NCBI RefSeq assembly: GCF_000264905.1
Contig: NW_006763133.1
Coordinates: 2,428,329-2,492,328 of the forward strand
Reading direction: 5' to 3'
Length of the DNA stretch: 64,000 nt
From: Stereum hirsutum FP-91666 SS1
Lineage: Eukaryota > Basidiomycota > Agaricomycetes > Russulales > Stereaceae
Part shown: piece after piece, positions 48,401-59,441 of the stretch
Numbering within the stretch: position 1 is the first letter of the stretch
How the letters are laid out: the number at the start of each line of letters is the position of its first letter
The notes under the pieces: model-generated
Told to the model about the DNA's origin: nothing
Databases searched by the model: none
What the model saw: only the letters and a program-made list of their open reading frames with translations
Position numbers and translations under genes: made by a program

Positions 48401-51291
48401 TCGCGCTTTCGAATCGAATCGAACAACGCTTGCTACTTTCCTCGTTAGATCGAGTCTGACTCATTGGAATATAAGAGCAGCTTACAAGGTACTCGGAAGA
48501 GAAATCCTCTCCATTGTTGACGCCTCTCAAGTTTCGCTTATAGTCGTCGATTGTCATTCGTTTCTATGTACGGGGTGTGAGTTGTCTGGTATGTGCAAAT
48601 AGTAAAGCACAAACCCGAATTTGGGGGCTATGTTGATCGGTGTTGAGCATGATGAGGGAATATGCCAATATATACACTGCGTCTTGCGACTTGACCTCCC
48701 CTATGAAAGATATCAACAGTCTATCTCGGTACCAGCGTTTCAAAACGACTCACCAGGCGCAGTCTCGAAGTAAAATTCCGCAAAGGTCTCCGTTATGCGT
48801 GAGATCTGCTGCGATTCACCGGGGAGTCGGAATGTCTCAAGTAATTCACGCAAAGCGTCTGAGACAGTTTTCTATAGCAATAGAACGTTGAGAACGACTT
48901 GATGCATGAATAACGAAAATTAACAACACTGACGCCCTTGAAATCAAACAGTCGCAGAAATTCCTTCAACACCTCGATATTGTCGGGCTTGGAGATGAAG
49001 TCACCAAGTAGTTTCTTGTCGAGTCGAGTACACGACTTGAGGAACATTGCGAGACTTTTTGCCCGGGAAATGTCGGGTGGAAGATCGCGATAGATGATGC
49101 CGTTCTCTTCCAGGAATACCAGGCCGGTCTTTGGTTTCGCGTTGAAACGCGCGGCGCCCGCAAGGACGATGTTTTTGGTCGATTTGCTTTGCATGAGCTC
49201 CTCAGAAGATATATATTCCTGTCATCACATGTATGAGCTGAGGTCGGAGGCAGGAAGGACTAGTAGATGAAAGCTCACAGAAGGCCATGAAACGACAGCC
49301 TATGATACCAGTGTCAGTTGCGAAGAAAACGGGAGAAGGAAGAGTTCACAAACACCCTCGGCTCGCGCTGCCATGTGATTGACGAATGTGAGAAGTAGGT
49401 CCAAGCACAGGTATTGCGACTGTATTGGGCTCTCTTGCATGGATTCAGGGTAATATTCGGTATATACACCCTATGGGCCACACAATCAGTAAGTCGTTAC
49501 CTCGAAGACTACGCAGACAACGCTCACCTTGGTCAATAGGTCAATCAGCCGCTCGAAGAGGTTCTCCGAGTTGATATCACAGTCGTAGTTTGTGAACAAA
49601 TCGACCATGAAGTTCGGATCGCGGGAAATTTGGCTGAGCATTTCGAGTAGAACGTCCCTCGTCTCACCCTTCGCAGGTAGCGCATGCGGTTTATTCGGCA
49701 AAGAGCTCCCCTTCTCCAAGTCACTATCAGGTGTAGGTTCTAGTTTCGGTGAGGCCGTGTTCGACAACCGCCCTGACCCCTTACGAGCCGGGACCTTGTA
49801 GCGCGCTGCTAGTCTGTCTGGGACTGGTGGCGCCAGTCGGTCGATGGTGAATGAGAGTAGGAGCTCTTGTTGGAGCTTAAGATGCTTTCGCATGGTGTTC
49901 ATCATCGTCGAGGTGGTACGTAGGGCCATGTTTAGTACAGCAGAGTTCTCCGAGCGAGCGAGCTGGAAGAGATATTTGCAACCGTGGTCGAGAGTCAGAC
50001 TGCGAAGAGACGGGAATTCGCCCAAACGGGGACCGGAAACCTCAAAAGCGGCGTTGAGAATTCCGAGAGCGAGCAGACGTGTCGTATCTGAGTGAATGCG
50101 GTCGTTTGGGTCAAGAATGTTAATAATGACTCGGAGTAACTCTACGAGGGATGGGAGACCGTCTGAAGGAAATGCTTGAGTTTTTCACTAAAGTTTAGAA
50201 GATAAGAGTTCATACATTCCGGTCTCGTTGATTCGGCTGGCGGTTCTGGTGCTGCTGGAGGCTCTTCCGCTACAGCCTGAGGGGCGTCGGTCTCTACTGG
50301 TGCATCGCTCGTCACGACGAGTTCGGCTGAGGGGTTTGGAATTCCGATCTCAGGGCCTTGGCTTTCTTCAGATGTGAGCAACTTCTTCTCCTCCGCCTCC
50401 GGGTCGAGTGAGTGCAACCGCGCAAACACTGTCCTCACAAGGGTATGCATGATCAGCTCGGCAGACCGCCTGAGAGCCTCTGTAGGATATGTTCATCAAT
50501 ATCGACGATTTCTAAATACCGATATAGACACGGACTCACCACTCAACCTCATCTGAACACACGTTGTCAAGACCGTCTCGAGCATCTCGCATACCTCCAC
50601 GTCCCCGAGCAGCCCGCCGACAGGCCCGCACATACAGTCTTGTATCACGGTAAGAATCTTGAGCAGTACCACCTCGTCCCCTGAGGAGTCGCTAGCTTCA
50701 AACTTGCAATGGGAGACTGCAGAGCTCAGCTCTATGAGCGCCGGATCGATGTTGGGGCATTCCGGGGATATGATCCCGCAGAGAAAGAAGTTGTGGAGGG
50801 ATGAGAGTGCAGCGGAGGTGATGGGTCCGGTAGAAAGCGGTGATCGTATGATGGCGAAGAACGGGGACAGAAGCGTGGTCAATGGTAAGGTGGTGATGTC
50901 TAGAGCAAGTAGAACAGGAAGGGTATAAACGCTTCAACTTCTGTAATTTTGATGGACAGAAGAATGAACACGCACCTTGTACATTTCGCAGTTCTCGTTT
51001 GAGTTCCTCAAATCCAAGCATGAGATCGTCCTCTGAGCTACCTCTTTGCTCAGAGTTTGACCGTACAGGCCCTGTTCTCCGGAGACCGAGACTGCTGGCC
51101 AGAACAGAGTCGCGAGTGTTATACGTTTGGCTAGAGGATGCCCAGCGAGCATTCTTCCTCATAACAGCAGTAACAGAGAGAGCTTCCGAGTAAATGATAT
51201 GCTTTGGCGAGACTGTGCCATTGGACTCGGAGTATTTAATAGTGGGTGGCCACGCAGAGGGACCTGCGTGGTGATTGGATCCAGCGGGCAT
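45435..51291 (-). CDS. GEA: Sec7-domain Arf guanine nucleotide exchange factor (Gea/GBF1)
   Basis: The largest gene here, with many exons, expected product around 1,500 residues. It starts MPAGSNHHAGPSAWPPTIKY, then YSEALSVTAVMRKNARWASS and a DCB domain (DLMLGFEELKRELRNVQG). Next come the HUS region (RVLRSLTLDHGCKYLFQLAR near 50000) and the Sec7 domain from about 49190 to 48430. This has VLAGAARFNAKPKTGLVFLE, DLPPDISRAKSLAMFLKSC and DNIEVLKEFLRLFDFKG. The glutamate finger FRLPGESQQISRIT follows, with its Glu at 48815-48817. Then AYSLIMLNTDQHSP and RMTIDDYKRNLRGVNNGEDF. HDS1-3 domains follow, ending HPPQEVAA. It activates Arf1 at the Golgi for COPI coat assembly. Together with YPT1 it marks early secretory traffic, though the two genes are far apart. 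Confidence 0.93.
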
Positions 51292-51663
51292 GTCGAAGAG
51301 AATGATGTGGCCGGACCAAGAAGGTCAGCAGCCTGGTACGAGTTGTAATGTTTTGGAGGATAAAATCGAGTTGGTCGTTGCGACTGGCAAAATGTAGATG
51401 GTATGGTAAAGGGTAAAGACACGTCAGAACCGGACGCGACGAGCGCCACACCCCTGACTAGGCTTGACTGTGGCGTGGCGCTACATAGCAAACGAACAAA
51501 CCCTTTTTTGGCAACCATGCTGAACCATGCTGAGCCTGTACTTAGGCGATGACTGCAGAACATGTACGTGGTCGGGTCTTATTGGTGGTTGGAAAACGAA
51601 AGGCGGTACAGCAACAACTACGACAAGGATATGAAATACAAAGTTGTCCAAAAACTCTCAAAC
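51292..51663. other. Intergenic region between GEA and PRE6
   Basis: 372 bp between tandem minus-strand genes, holding the GEA promoter and PRE6 3' UTR. Nothing else seen. Confidence 0.5.
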
Positions 51664-52924
51664 TCATTCTGTTGCTTGTGCCCCCATGGACATGGCAGCC
51701 TGCCCCGCCGCCGTCTGAGCCAACCTCGACCGCTTCCTCTCCGCCTCTGTTTGTGAAGTGTGTCAGAAAGTCGCGAGACGGAGAAGAATGGCAATCATAC
51801 GTACCGGCCTCCTTTTCTCGCTCTATGTCCTGCACGATCTCCTCGATCTGAGCGAGCTCGAGGTTCTATATCACAGCTTAATATTGGTATATCTTAAAGG
51901 ATGTGGCATGCACGTACGGTGACTTTGCCATAGCTCTCCATGACGCTGATTTCGATGTTCTTCGCGCCAGTTTGTACCACTTCGAGTAAACTCTTGATGG
52001 TGAGTTTGATGCTTTCCTCTCGCGACATATCATCCTTGTGATTCTTCTCTAAGAACTCCCGGACAGTTTTCGAAGAACGGCCAATAGCATTCGCCTGCAT
52101 GCACGAAAATATAGCGTCAGTATAGAATTTACATCAACAAGCGGGGACACATACCTTCCAGGCGCTGTAGATACCACTTGGCTCAGTCTGGTACAACCTT
52201 GGTCGGGTGTCATGTGGGTCGAAGCCAACAATAAGGGTAGAGATTCCGAATGGGCGAACACCACCAGATTGAGTGTAACGCTGCACGAACGGTAAGAACG
52301 GGTACCAAGAACTGTGCGTTGAGATGGACGTACCTGTTGGATGCCTGCAATATGCCTGGTGATATATTCAACCGTCACTGGGTCCTCCACGGTGAGACGA
52401 TGGCTTTGACATTCCACTCGTGCCCTGTCAATCAAGACTCGTCCGTCGGCAGTCAACCCTATACATCATGGTGTGGCGGTCAGCGCTCGATCAAGACCTC
52501 AGAATGTGAGAGCACGCACCAGCGAAGGCAAGGCAGACATGATCATCCAGCATGACAACTTTCCGTACTGTCCGTGCGTCTTGCAGCTGCAGCACTGACT
52601 TCTTCTCCACACCTATAACAACGACATCCTTTCCCCGCACGCCAACCTAGAGACTTGCATTAAATATGGGATGTAAGATAGCATTGTAGAGAACGTGACC
52701 AACGGCGCATGTTCCCTTGCGTACTGCTTCGAGAGCGTATTCGACCTAGAAAGACGCGTTAGTTGTGAATACCGAGTATTGTATGACGCTGGTGGTTTGA
52801 CCTGGAACAAGTGGCCATCGGGGGAGAAGACGGTAAGTGCTAGAAGACATAGACTGTGATATGAGTATTGACGGTGGTTAGAGTTATTTTGGCTGTACTT
52901 ACCGCGATCGTATGACCTAGACAT
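51664..52924 (-). CDS. PRE6: 20S proteasome subunit alpha-4
   Basis: Exon 1 encodes only MSRSYDR and joins [20 protein letters not shown], the proteasome alpha-type signature. Then come [40 protein letters not shown] and [20 protein letters not shown]. Next are [60 protein letters not shown] and [20 protein letters not shown]. The end is Ala/Met/Gln-rich ([12 protein letters not shown]) after a charged helix ([18 protein letters not shown]). All blocks match subunit alpha-4 (yeast Pre6, human PSMA7). It forms part of the alpha ring that gates the proteasome. Length (about 260 residues) is normal. Confidence 0.95.
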
Positions 52925-53295
52925 CGTCGAAGGGGGTGGTGGTGGTGAGGATAGGGAGAGTGTATGAGATTCGTATACTCGTACGCGCAAGCTTCAGCAC
53001 TTCGACGCGTACGCCATGATTATGTCAGCACGGCTATCACCGCGACGCGTTCAAGCGGAAATTCCAAATTGTTTCTGAACATCATCATGGTCCTCCTCCA
53101 GTCTCCTACCTTGACTCCTCTGTGGATGCGCTAAGGCTTTAGACGTGCGTTGAGGTAGAGAAATTATATCTCTTTCCGAGCCTCATCATAACCTGCTTGT
53201 TTTGTTATCCCCTAGTTTGTTGTCCTTCAGACGAATCATTAGCTGTCTAACTTCGACACGTTCCGCAAGTCCGAACACCTAGCTCTAGAGTCACA
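52925..53295. other. Promoter region of PRE6 and left flank of the tandem duplication
   Basis: About 370 bp without supported coding content. Weak similarity to the unit boundary begins near 53280. Confidence 0.45.
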
Positions 53296-54067
53296 CAATG
53301 GGCATCTCTGGCGGTATCAATGGCTGCTGGAAGAACACATACATCGTACAGACCCGCACAACTGATTGCATTCTCTAATTCAGAAGATGTAGCTTCTGTG
53401 AAACCTTGACCGGCCTCAGAGCTCCGTCGCATTCTTCACCTATGATGTGCGGTGTCGGTCTACGTTGGTCTTGTCGACTTCCTTTACTCGAAATGGGCTT
53501 GTTCTATCACACCTATCTTTGCACGGTTGTCAGAGTATGGGCACATCGAACGTCGAGAAACTCATCACAGTCTGGACCAGTCCAATCATACACCATCAAC
53601 TTCAAGATGGTTCCTTAGCTCCTCTGTTAACTTGCTAGGGAATACTCGACCTATGCTCGACTTGAGAGTGTACTGCTCTGCTTCTGATTACTTGTCACTC
53701 CGTCCTCTCAGCATCTTTCTGCACATCAGGCTCGATACCCACTCTCAAATCCGACCCGCACTACCCAAAAACAGCCACCATGAACCTTTCGTGGTAGAGC
53801 TGTCAAAATTACCTGTTTTCATATCTATACTTCGAGGCATTGGCCAATCTCAGCCACTCAACGCCTCGATAAAGAGTCTATCTGTTATGATTATCTTTAG
53901 TAGCCGTCAACCTCCCTCTGTTTGCGTATTGCATTTGCTTATTCGCAAGTCGAGTCTCCCTCGAAGGACGAACCCTGATATCATGGAAGATGGCAGGTCA
54001 CTCTCAAGCTGCTGACCCCGTCATTACAGAATTCCTCGGTCTCCGGGTTGGCTCACCAGGTCAGGCG

Positions 54068-54076
54068 TATATACCA
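54068..54076 (+). promoter_or_regulatory. Probable TATA box of knottin-like gene, copy 1
   Basis: GTATATACC lies about 100 bp upstream of the copy 1 ATG, preceded by a GGGTTGGCTCA segment. The second copy has the same layout (GGATTGGCTCA then TATAAAA), which supports functional constraint or recent duplication. Confidence 0.5.
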
Positions 54077-54171
54077 CCCCCCTCATCTCTATATCTTCTA
54101 TAACCCACAATCGACACACATCTCCTGGTCTTCATCCAATCCATCGCCCCACAGCTCTGCCACAGCCGACC

Positions 54172-54420
54172 ATGCAGTTCTCCACAAGGCCTATTGTCTT
54201 CGTCATCGCCGTCTTTCTTCCCCTCGCCTCCGCTAGTGGCACCCAAGAGCGTCAAGTATGTAAACCCATCGGCGCTCCCTGCTTCGTCGACAGCGAGTGT
54301 TGTACTGATTTATGTCTCCTTGGAGTAAGCCATTTAGTTCAACGATCCCGCTCTCTGTTTCTTTTCATCTTTTTGCTCGAGCTTCACTGAGATTCCGTCT
54401 TCTGATAGATCTGTGCGTGA
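54172..54420 (+). CDS. Secreted six-cysteine knottin-like mini-protein, copy 1
   Basis: Exon 1 is 54172-54324 (51 codons) and exon 2 is 54409-54420 (I-C-A-stop), giving 54 residues. The first ~21 residues (MQFSTRPIVFVIAVFLPLAS) are a clear signal peptide. The mature part begins near GTQERQ and has cysteines at residues 30, 37, 43, 44, 48 and 53, i.e. C-x6-C-x5-C-C-x3-C-x4-C, the spacing of an inhibitor cystine knot. The motif VDSECC is shared with many knottins. Such peptides can act as toxins, inhibitors or effectors, but nothing here shows which. The final cysteine is added only by splicing of the 84-nt intron. The paralogue at 55580 has identical exon lengths and cysteine positions. Confidence 0.72.
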
Positions 54421-55579
54421 GAGGTCAAATACCCGCATGGCCGTACGTCCATCCAATTCCCGTCCATTGTGTGGCATCCTGTTGAGGTCCGCAGTGCTTC
54501 CTTCAATGTCCGTCCGACTATACTTTTCGCTGATTTTGAGCGGTGCGGATGGCGATGAATAGTCTTGAAGATCGATAGTCCAAAAACTGCATTCGTCGTG
54601 GTAGTATATAAGCTCGAGTTCTGGGGATTGTTCTCAACGATTGGCATTTCTAGAGGTTTGAATGACTGCTGGAAGAATACATATCAAAATATCTTCACAA
54701 TGGATGGCATCTCCTAATTCAAGGTGTAGCCTCTGAGAAACGTTGTCCTGCTTCCTAGCTCCTCCCATCGCATTCCCGGTCCCTGCATATATGATATGCG
54801 GTGTCGACATACACTGGTCTTGTCGACTTTCTTTATTGGAAACGAGCTTGTTCCATCACACCTATGTTTGCACGGCTGTCAGAGTCTGAGTGACACCTCG
54901 AACGCGGAGAGACTCATCACTGGCTGGACCAGTCCAATCATACACCGTCACCCACTCGCTCCAAGATGGATCCTTAGCTCTGTCAACTTACTAGGGAATA
55001 CTTGACCTATTCACAACTTCAGAGTGTACTGATCTGAGTTTGATTGCTTGCCATTCTGTTTTTAGCATCTTCTCCGCATACCAGGCTTCGACAAAGTAGC
55101 TCCAACAAACTCTTTGATCTTCACCCCGGCAGGCCCGAGACCGATACCTACTCCAAATTCCTACCCGCATTACCCAGAAGGTCACAGTCGCGATGAGACC
55201 TACATGGTAGGGCTGTCAAAATGACCTCCTTACTTTGATGTCTCGAGGTCTTGGCCAATCCCGGTCATCCGACTCCTCGACAAAGAGTCGATTTGTTTTA
55301 GTTATCTTCAGTAGCCGTCAGCATGCCACCCATTTACTTCCTTGCAAGTTGATTCTCCATCGCAGGATGACCGCCGATTTCATGGAAGACGTCAGGCCAC
55401 TCAAGCTGTCACCCTCGCCGCATCACAAAGCTCCTCAGTCTCCGGATTGGCTCATCGTCCAGGTGAGACAAACGTATAAAAACCTCTTCCTAGTCTCTCC
55501 ACCTCTACAGTCACTAGCAGCGCTCTCATCTCATAAACCTCATACGATCCATTACTCCACCGCTTCCCCACAATTGACG
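54421..55579. other. Region between the two knottin-like genes
   Basis: This holds the 3' part of unit 1 and the 5' part of unit 2. About 700 bp upstream of each gene is conserved between units, but frames there are broken and differ, so it looks non-coding (promoter and leader). Confidence 0.5.
55475..55482 (+). promoter_or_regulatory. Probable TATA box of knottin-like gene, copy 2
   Basis: TATAAAAA about 105 bp before the copy 2 ATG. An ATTGG (inverted CCAAT) element lies about 30 bp further upstream in GGATTGGCTCA. Confidence 0.55.
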
Positions 55580-55828
55580 ATGCACTTCTCCGTTAAACCA
55601 GTCCTCTTCGTCCTCGCCGTCTTTCTTCCTCTCGCCTCCACTAGCGCTATCCGAGAGCGTCAAGAATGTAAAGCCCTCGGCGATTCCTGCTCCGTCGACA
55701 GCGAGTGTTGTGGTGATGCTTGCCTCCTTGGTGTAAGCCACTTAGTTCAACGTTTCCTCCTCGAGTTTCTGTTCATATTTTTGCTCGAGCTTCACTGAAA
55801 TTCTGTCTTCTGATAGCTCTGTGCGTGA
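55580..55828 (+). CDS. Secreted six-cysteine knottin-like mini-protein, copy 2
   Basis: Exon 1 is 55580-55732 (51 codons) and exon 2 is 55817-55828 (L-C-A-stop), again 54 residues with an 84-nt intron. The signal peptide reads MHFSVKPVLFVLAVFLPLAS. Cysteines fall at the same positions 30, 37, 43, 44, 48 and 53, with loops changed relative to copy 1 (KALGDS, SVDSE, GDA, LLGL). The scaffold is kept while several exposed loop residues differ, including charge changes, which suggests functional divergence after duplication. No known family is recognised with confidence. The gene lies just downstream of a conserved TATA and CCAAT-like arrangement. Confidence 0.72.
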
Positions 55829-56216
55829 GCACGAGAAGCCAAAAAAGGCATGACCACACGTCCATCCAATTTTCGTCCATTGTGTGGTCTCCTGTTGAGG
55901 TCTGCAATGCTCCCGTCCGTCCGATTCGACTTTTCACTGATTTTGAGCTTGGTGCAGATGCGGTGATGCTTAAAATTTGATAATCCAAAAACTTGCTTCG
56001 TCGTAGTGTGTAGGCTCGAATTCCGAGGGTTGTTGTCAACGATTCTGTTGTAGCCGTGACAATGAATAGCATCATTTCTGCATGAGAATGTGAGTGATAT
56101 TCTCGTCGAAACAGAAGCTTCCAGTTGAGCGTGAGGGTGAAAGTTATCGAACAAATTATAATTACACGAATATGAGTACAGACGATACATGTATTAGGAA
56201 GTATTTAGTCTAAAAT
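55829..56216. other. 3' flank of copy 2 and of TFB3
   Basis: About 390 bp between convergent stops. The first ~215 bp is the 3' part of duplication unit 2. Nothing else seen. Confidence 0.5.
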
Positions 56217-57634
56217 CTATGTAGAGGCTGATACCGCATCTGCCCCGCCCACACGCACCTTCTGCGACACAACGGTCGAGTCTGTCAGTGGCGGCACATC
56301 CAAACCCGCCACCGCACTCCTCAATGCCCTCTCCCAAGCCTCCTCCACCCGATACCCACCGGCCCTCATGATCCCCTCCCTGTCCTTCCTCACTAACTCA
56401 CTGACCGGGTCATAATAACTGCTCATCATCGTATACTTATCCTCATACGCGTCCCAATCGTCCTGCAACGGCACATGAGGCACGTCTGGCACCGTCGCAC
56501 TCTGCGCCGCCCTCGACCTCAACAACATCGCCGCGCTCTGATGCACCGCATGGTTTGCCTCCTTCGTTCTCTCCTTCGCCCGCTTGACAGCCTCCATCCT
56601 TGACTTGGCCACGAGCCGATGCGCATCCGCGGTGGAGTTGCGTTCGAGCGAGTCTATGAGCGCATTCTTTTCGGTTTCGACGGCGAGTCGCTCGGCTTCC
56701 TCGGCTTGACGGAGCTCGTCTGCGCGGAGTTGGCGTTCGCGCTTTTGGGCCTCGTCGGCCTCGAGGAGGGCTTTGGCGTAGGATTGTTCGCGTTGAATGT
56801 TGGCTTCAATTAGCGCTGCATTCTCGCGTCGATAATCGGCGATGCGCTTTTGTGTCGCTTCAACGTCGATGTCATTGATGAGATTGAAGGCTATAACACC
56901 CGTGAGATTTGGATGCCAGTAAGAAAGCAGAACTAGAACATACTGAGGTCCTCGACTTCTTCAAGATAGTTGTTATAGGATTTGAGGTCGGGAAAGTCAT
57001 CTCGCTGTTTGTTGAAGCTGTGGATGCGGTCAGTCAACAGCCGGCATCGAATGAGTGTGAACAACGTGCTCTTTGGCGATTTGTTTGCGAACGACAACTT
57101 CCTTCTCTACGACAAGGTCTTCGAAGGTTTGTGGCATGAACGAGAGCTTTCGTAGAATCTTGCCACATTTTGGACATGGTGCAGGTCCAAGACAGAAGAT
57201 TCGGTCTATGCATCCTTCACACCTGAAAAACAACCCCTAGTCAGCTCTAGCGCAAGGCTATACGCGAAGTTCAGGGGCTTACAATTTATGATAGCACGCG
57301 CTGACGAGGAGACGTAGGCTCGGGTTCAGGTATCGGTCGGACTTGCATTGCGGGCACTGGTCGTCCGGGGACTAATACACGGCATGAAGGACCTTAGTCA
57401 GTGACAAGATGCTTAGGAATGGTAAACACGACATACGCGATATTCTTGAACTCTGTTCGAAGGGTCCTTCACCCCTCCCCCGAAGATAGTAGTAGAGGTG
57501 CTCTGAGGAACTTGCGGGGTCAAGGAACGCGAGCCACTCGGCGTATTGGCGTTTTTGCGGATAGTTGTGCCACGGAGCCAACCACCCACATTTCCTCTGC
57601 TTGCGTTCGACATAGTAGAGGTCGCTGCAGGCAT
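56217..57634 (-). CDS. TFB3: TFIIH/CAK assembly factor Tfb3 (MAT1)
   Basis: The N terminus MPAATSTMSNASRGNVGGWL is followed by a Ser/Thr-rich arm and the RING finger: DQCPQCKSDRYLNPSLRLLV, SACYHKLCEGCIDRIF, GPAPCPKCGKILRKLSFMPQ. Then come TFEDLVVEKEVVVRKQIAKE and FNKQRDDFPDLKSYNNYLEE, and VEDLTFNLINDIDVEATQKR, the conserved MAT1 block. A long charged coiled coil (ALLEADEAQKRERQLRADEL) is next. The C terminus reads AMLLRSRAAQSATVPDVPHV and YRVEEAWERALRSAVAGLDV. It bridges the Cdk7/cyclin H kinase to core TFIIH. A second in-frame ATG at 57613 is possible but the upstream one is used here. Head-to-head with the dioxygenase gene. Confidence 0.92.
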
Positions 57635-58073
57635 GTTGAGAATGACACAATGTGAAAGATGACGGTGAACTCCGATGAGCCTGAGACACAGCACCCACGG
57701 CAACAGAGAACAGGTGGCACGGGGCCTGCCCATTCTGTGGCGAGCCTGTATGCTGAGTCATCCATATGACCACGCTTGGGAATCACCTACTGGCGCTTAC
57801 AGAGAAAACACATAGTCTGTATTACGCCTTGAGCAATGGACATCTGCTCAAATAGTCTCGAGCTCCTGTCAGATCCAACCATTTCGTACGCTCAAAGTCC
57901 CCCATAGGGCTTGATTGTAGCCCATCCTGGAATTTCTCGGCCTTCGCTCGCTCTTCATCTACTCGTTCATCGTGCTGTTTGCCGTCCTCGTTCGCGAATC
58001 CTCTTTCACCCGTTTCCTGTCTCATACCGCAACGCAGTTGAGATTGCTCACATATAGCTCGACTGCTGCCAAC
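57635..58073. promoter_or_regulatory. Bidirectional promoter TFB3 / LigB dioxygenase
   Basis: 439 bp between divergent start codons. A frame open upstream of the dioxygenase ATG has no ATG of its own and is taken as leader. No motif called. Confidence 0.45.
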
Positions 58074-59441
58074 ATGCCAGGTCTAACTGTACCAGCCCTT
58101 CCAAAGAACCGGGACGAATGGCTCACCGCCCTCGACGCTCTGCCGTCCAATGCATCTTCATCCCGCATCCCGTCATTCTTCTTCGCCCACGGAAGTCCCA
58201 TGCTCGCGTTCCCCGATGACGAGCCTACCAGGTTTGGTGATAACACACAAGAGCCTGCGCTACATATGGGGCCTCGTGGACCCTTGGCTGCGTTCTTGAA
58301 GGATTTCGGACCTGCCCTGTTGAAGAAGTATAACCCCAAGGCTATTGTGGTGTTCAGTGCGCATTGGGAGACGCGAGGGGAAACTCTCGGTGGGTTTTAC
58401 TTTTACGAAATCCCCATAAATATGAACTGACATGTTTCTCCTTCAGTGACTGACTATGGAGACCGCAATCCTCTGTTTTACGACTACTACGGCTTTCCGA
58501 AGAGTCTCTACGAGCTCGCTTTCAATTCCAGAGGAGACAAGGCACTCGCCAATCACATTGTCGATCTCCTTAAACATGTCTGTTTACTTCCCCATCCAAC
58601 TGAGAGTAGGCTCCATACTGATTTTCCTCCGGTTTGAAAGGCTGGACTCCTCGCCAGACTGACCACCACCCTCGAACCGCGCGGACAGGATGGTCTCGGA
58701 CGCTCTGCCGCAGGTTTCGACCACGGTATTTTCGTGCCCTTTAGGCTCATGTTCGGCGAGGAACTGCGCGACATTCCAATTGTCCAGATCTCCATAGATG
58801 GTTCACTCAGCCCCGAGAAGAACTGGCAGCTCGGTAAGGCCGTCGCCCAACTCCGGTAAGTTGATAGGACTTCCCGGTTCCCTGGGCTTATGAATTGCCG
58901 AACAAAACGCGACACCGATTCTGACGATACTTTCAAACTTTAGTGAAGAGGGTGTACTCGTGTTGTCTGGTGGACTCACGATGCACAACCTACGTGACTT
59001 CAGCTCCTTCGCCCCATCCACTGCTGGACCCGGCCACAAATCCTTCAGCGATGCCGTGACTTCGGCTATCTCCATCTCTGATGTGCGTATCTCGATTCTC
59101 CTCCCCCTATCTTCTTTCGGTTCTGCCTATGATAGCTGTCGCCCTAACTTCGAGGCTCACCATCATCTTGTTCTTATGTGGCGACATCCCCCTATGACGT
59201 AATCCTCCTGATGTGGCGTAAACCCCTATCCATGTCGTCCGTCGAACTTCGAACGTCAAAACAGCCCAAAGCTCGCAAGGAGGCCTTGGTCGCGCTCCCC
59301 AAGCATCAAGCCTTCCGCGCCGCCCACCCAAGGGAAGAACACTTCGTGCCGATCTACGTCGCCGCTGGCGCAGGTGAAGAAGGCGATGTTAGGGTCCTCT
59401 CGGCGGTTTATGGCCAGCATACTGTCGCGTTTGGGCTGTGA
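58074..59441 (+). CDS. LigB-type extradiol aromatic ring-opening dioxygenase
   Basis: Class III extradiol dioxygenase, related to plant DODA and bacterial YgiD. The start MPGLTVPALPKNRDEWLTAL leads to IPSFFFAHGSPMLAFPDDEP, AIVVFSAHWETRGETL, and after an intron VTDYGDRNPLFYDYYGFPKS. LYELAFNSRGDKALANHIVD follows. Next are AGFDHGIFVPFRLMFGEE, IVQISIDGSLSPEKNWQLGK, EEGVLVLSGGLTMHNLRDFS and the C-terminal block HPREEHFVPIYVAAGAG. The metal-binding His residues in AHGSP, SAHWE and FDHG are present. The end is GQHTVAFGL. It should open catechol-like rings using Fe or Zn and oxygen. Substrate is unknown, with roles possible in aromatic catabolism or pigment-like betalamic/muscaflavin chemistry in some fungi. 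Confidence 0.9.

Larger units (their letters stand above)
53296..54650 (+). repeat. Tandem duplication unit 1 (about 1.35 kb)
   Basis: This block is repeated in the same order and orientation at 54651-56045. Matching landmarks include the CTGCTGGAAGAA start segments, GTCTTGTCGACTT, GGACCAGTCCAATCATACA, GCCGTCAA/GCCGTCAG, the peptide gene, and CCATCCAATT...CGTCCATTGTGTGG after the gene. Both units end with an AACGATT boundary sequence. Identity appears high enough for a fairly recent event, with small indels. Coordinates of the edges are approximate. Confidence 0.75.
54651..56045 (+). repeat. Tandem duplication unit 2 (about 1.4 kb)
   Basis: Second copy of the block at 53296-54650, directly adjacent and in the same orientation. 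It contains the copy 2 peptide gene in the equivalent position. Slightly longer than unit 1 through small insertions. Edges are approximate. Confidence 0.75.

Noticed and set aside
53452..54015. 187-codon plus-strand frame in duplication unit 1
   Set aside because: The matching sequence in unit 2 does not keep the frame, so it is unlikely to be coding.
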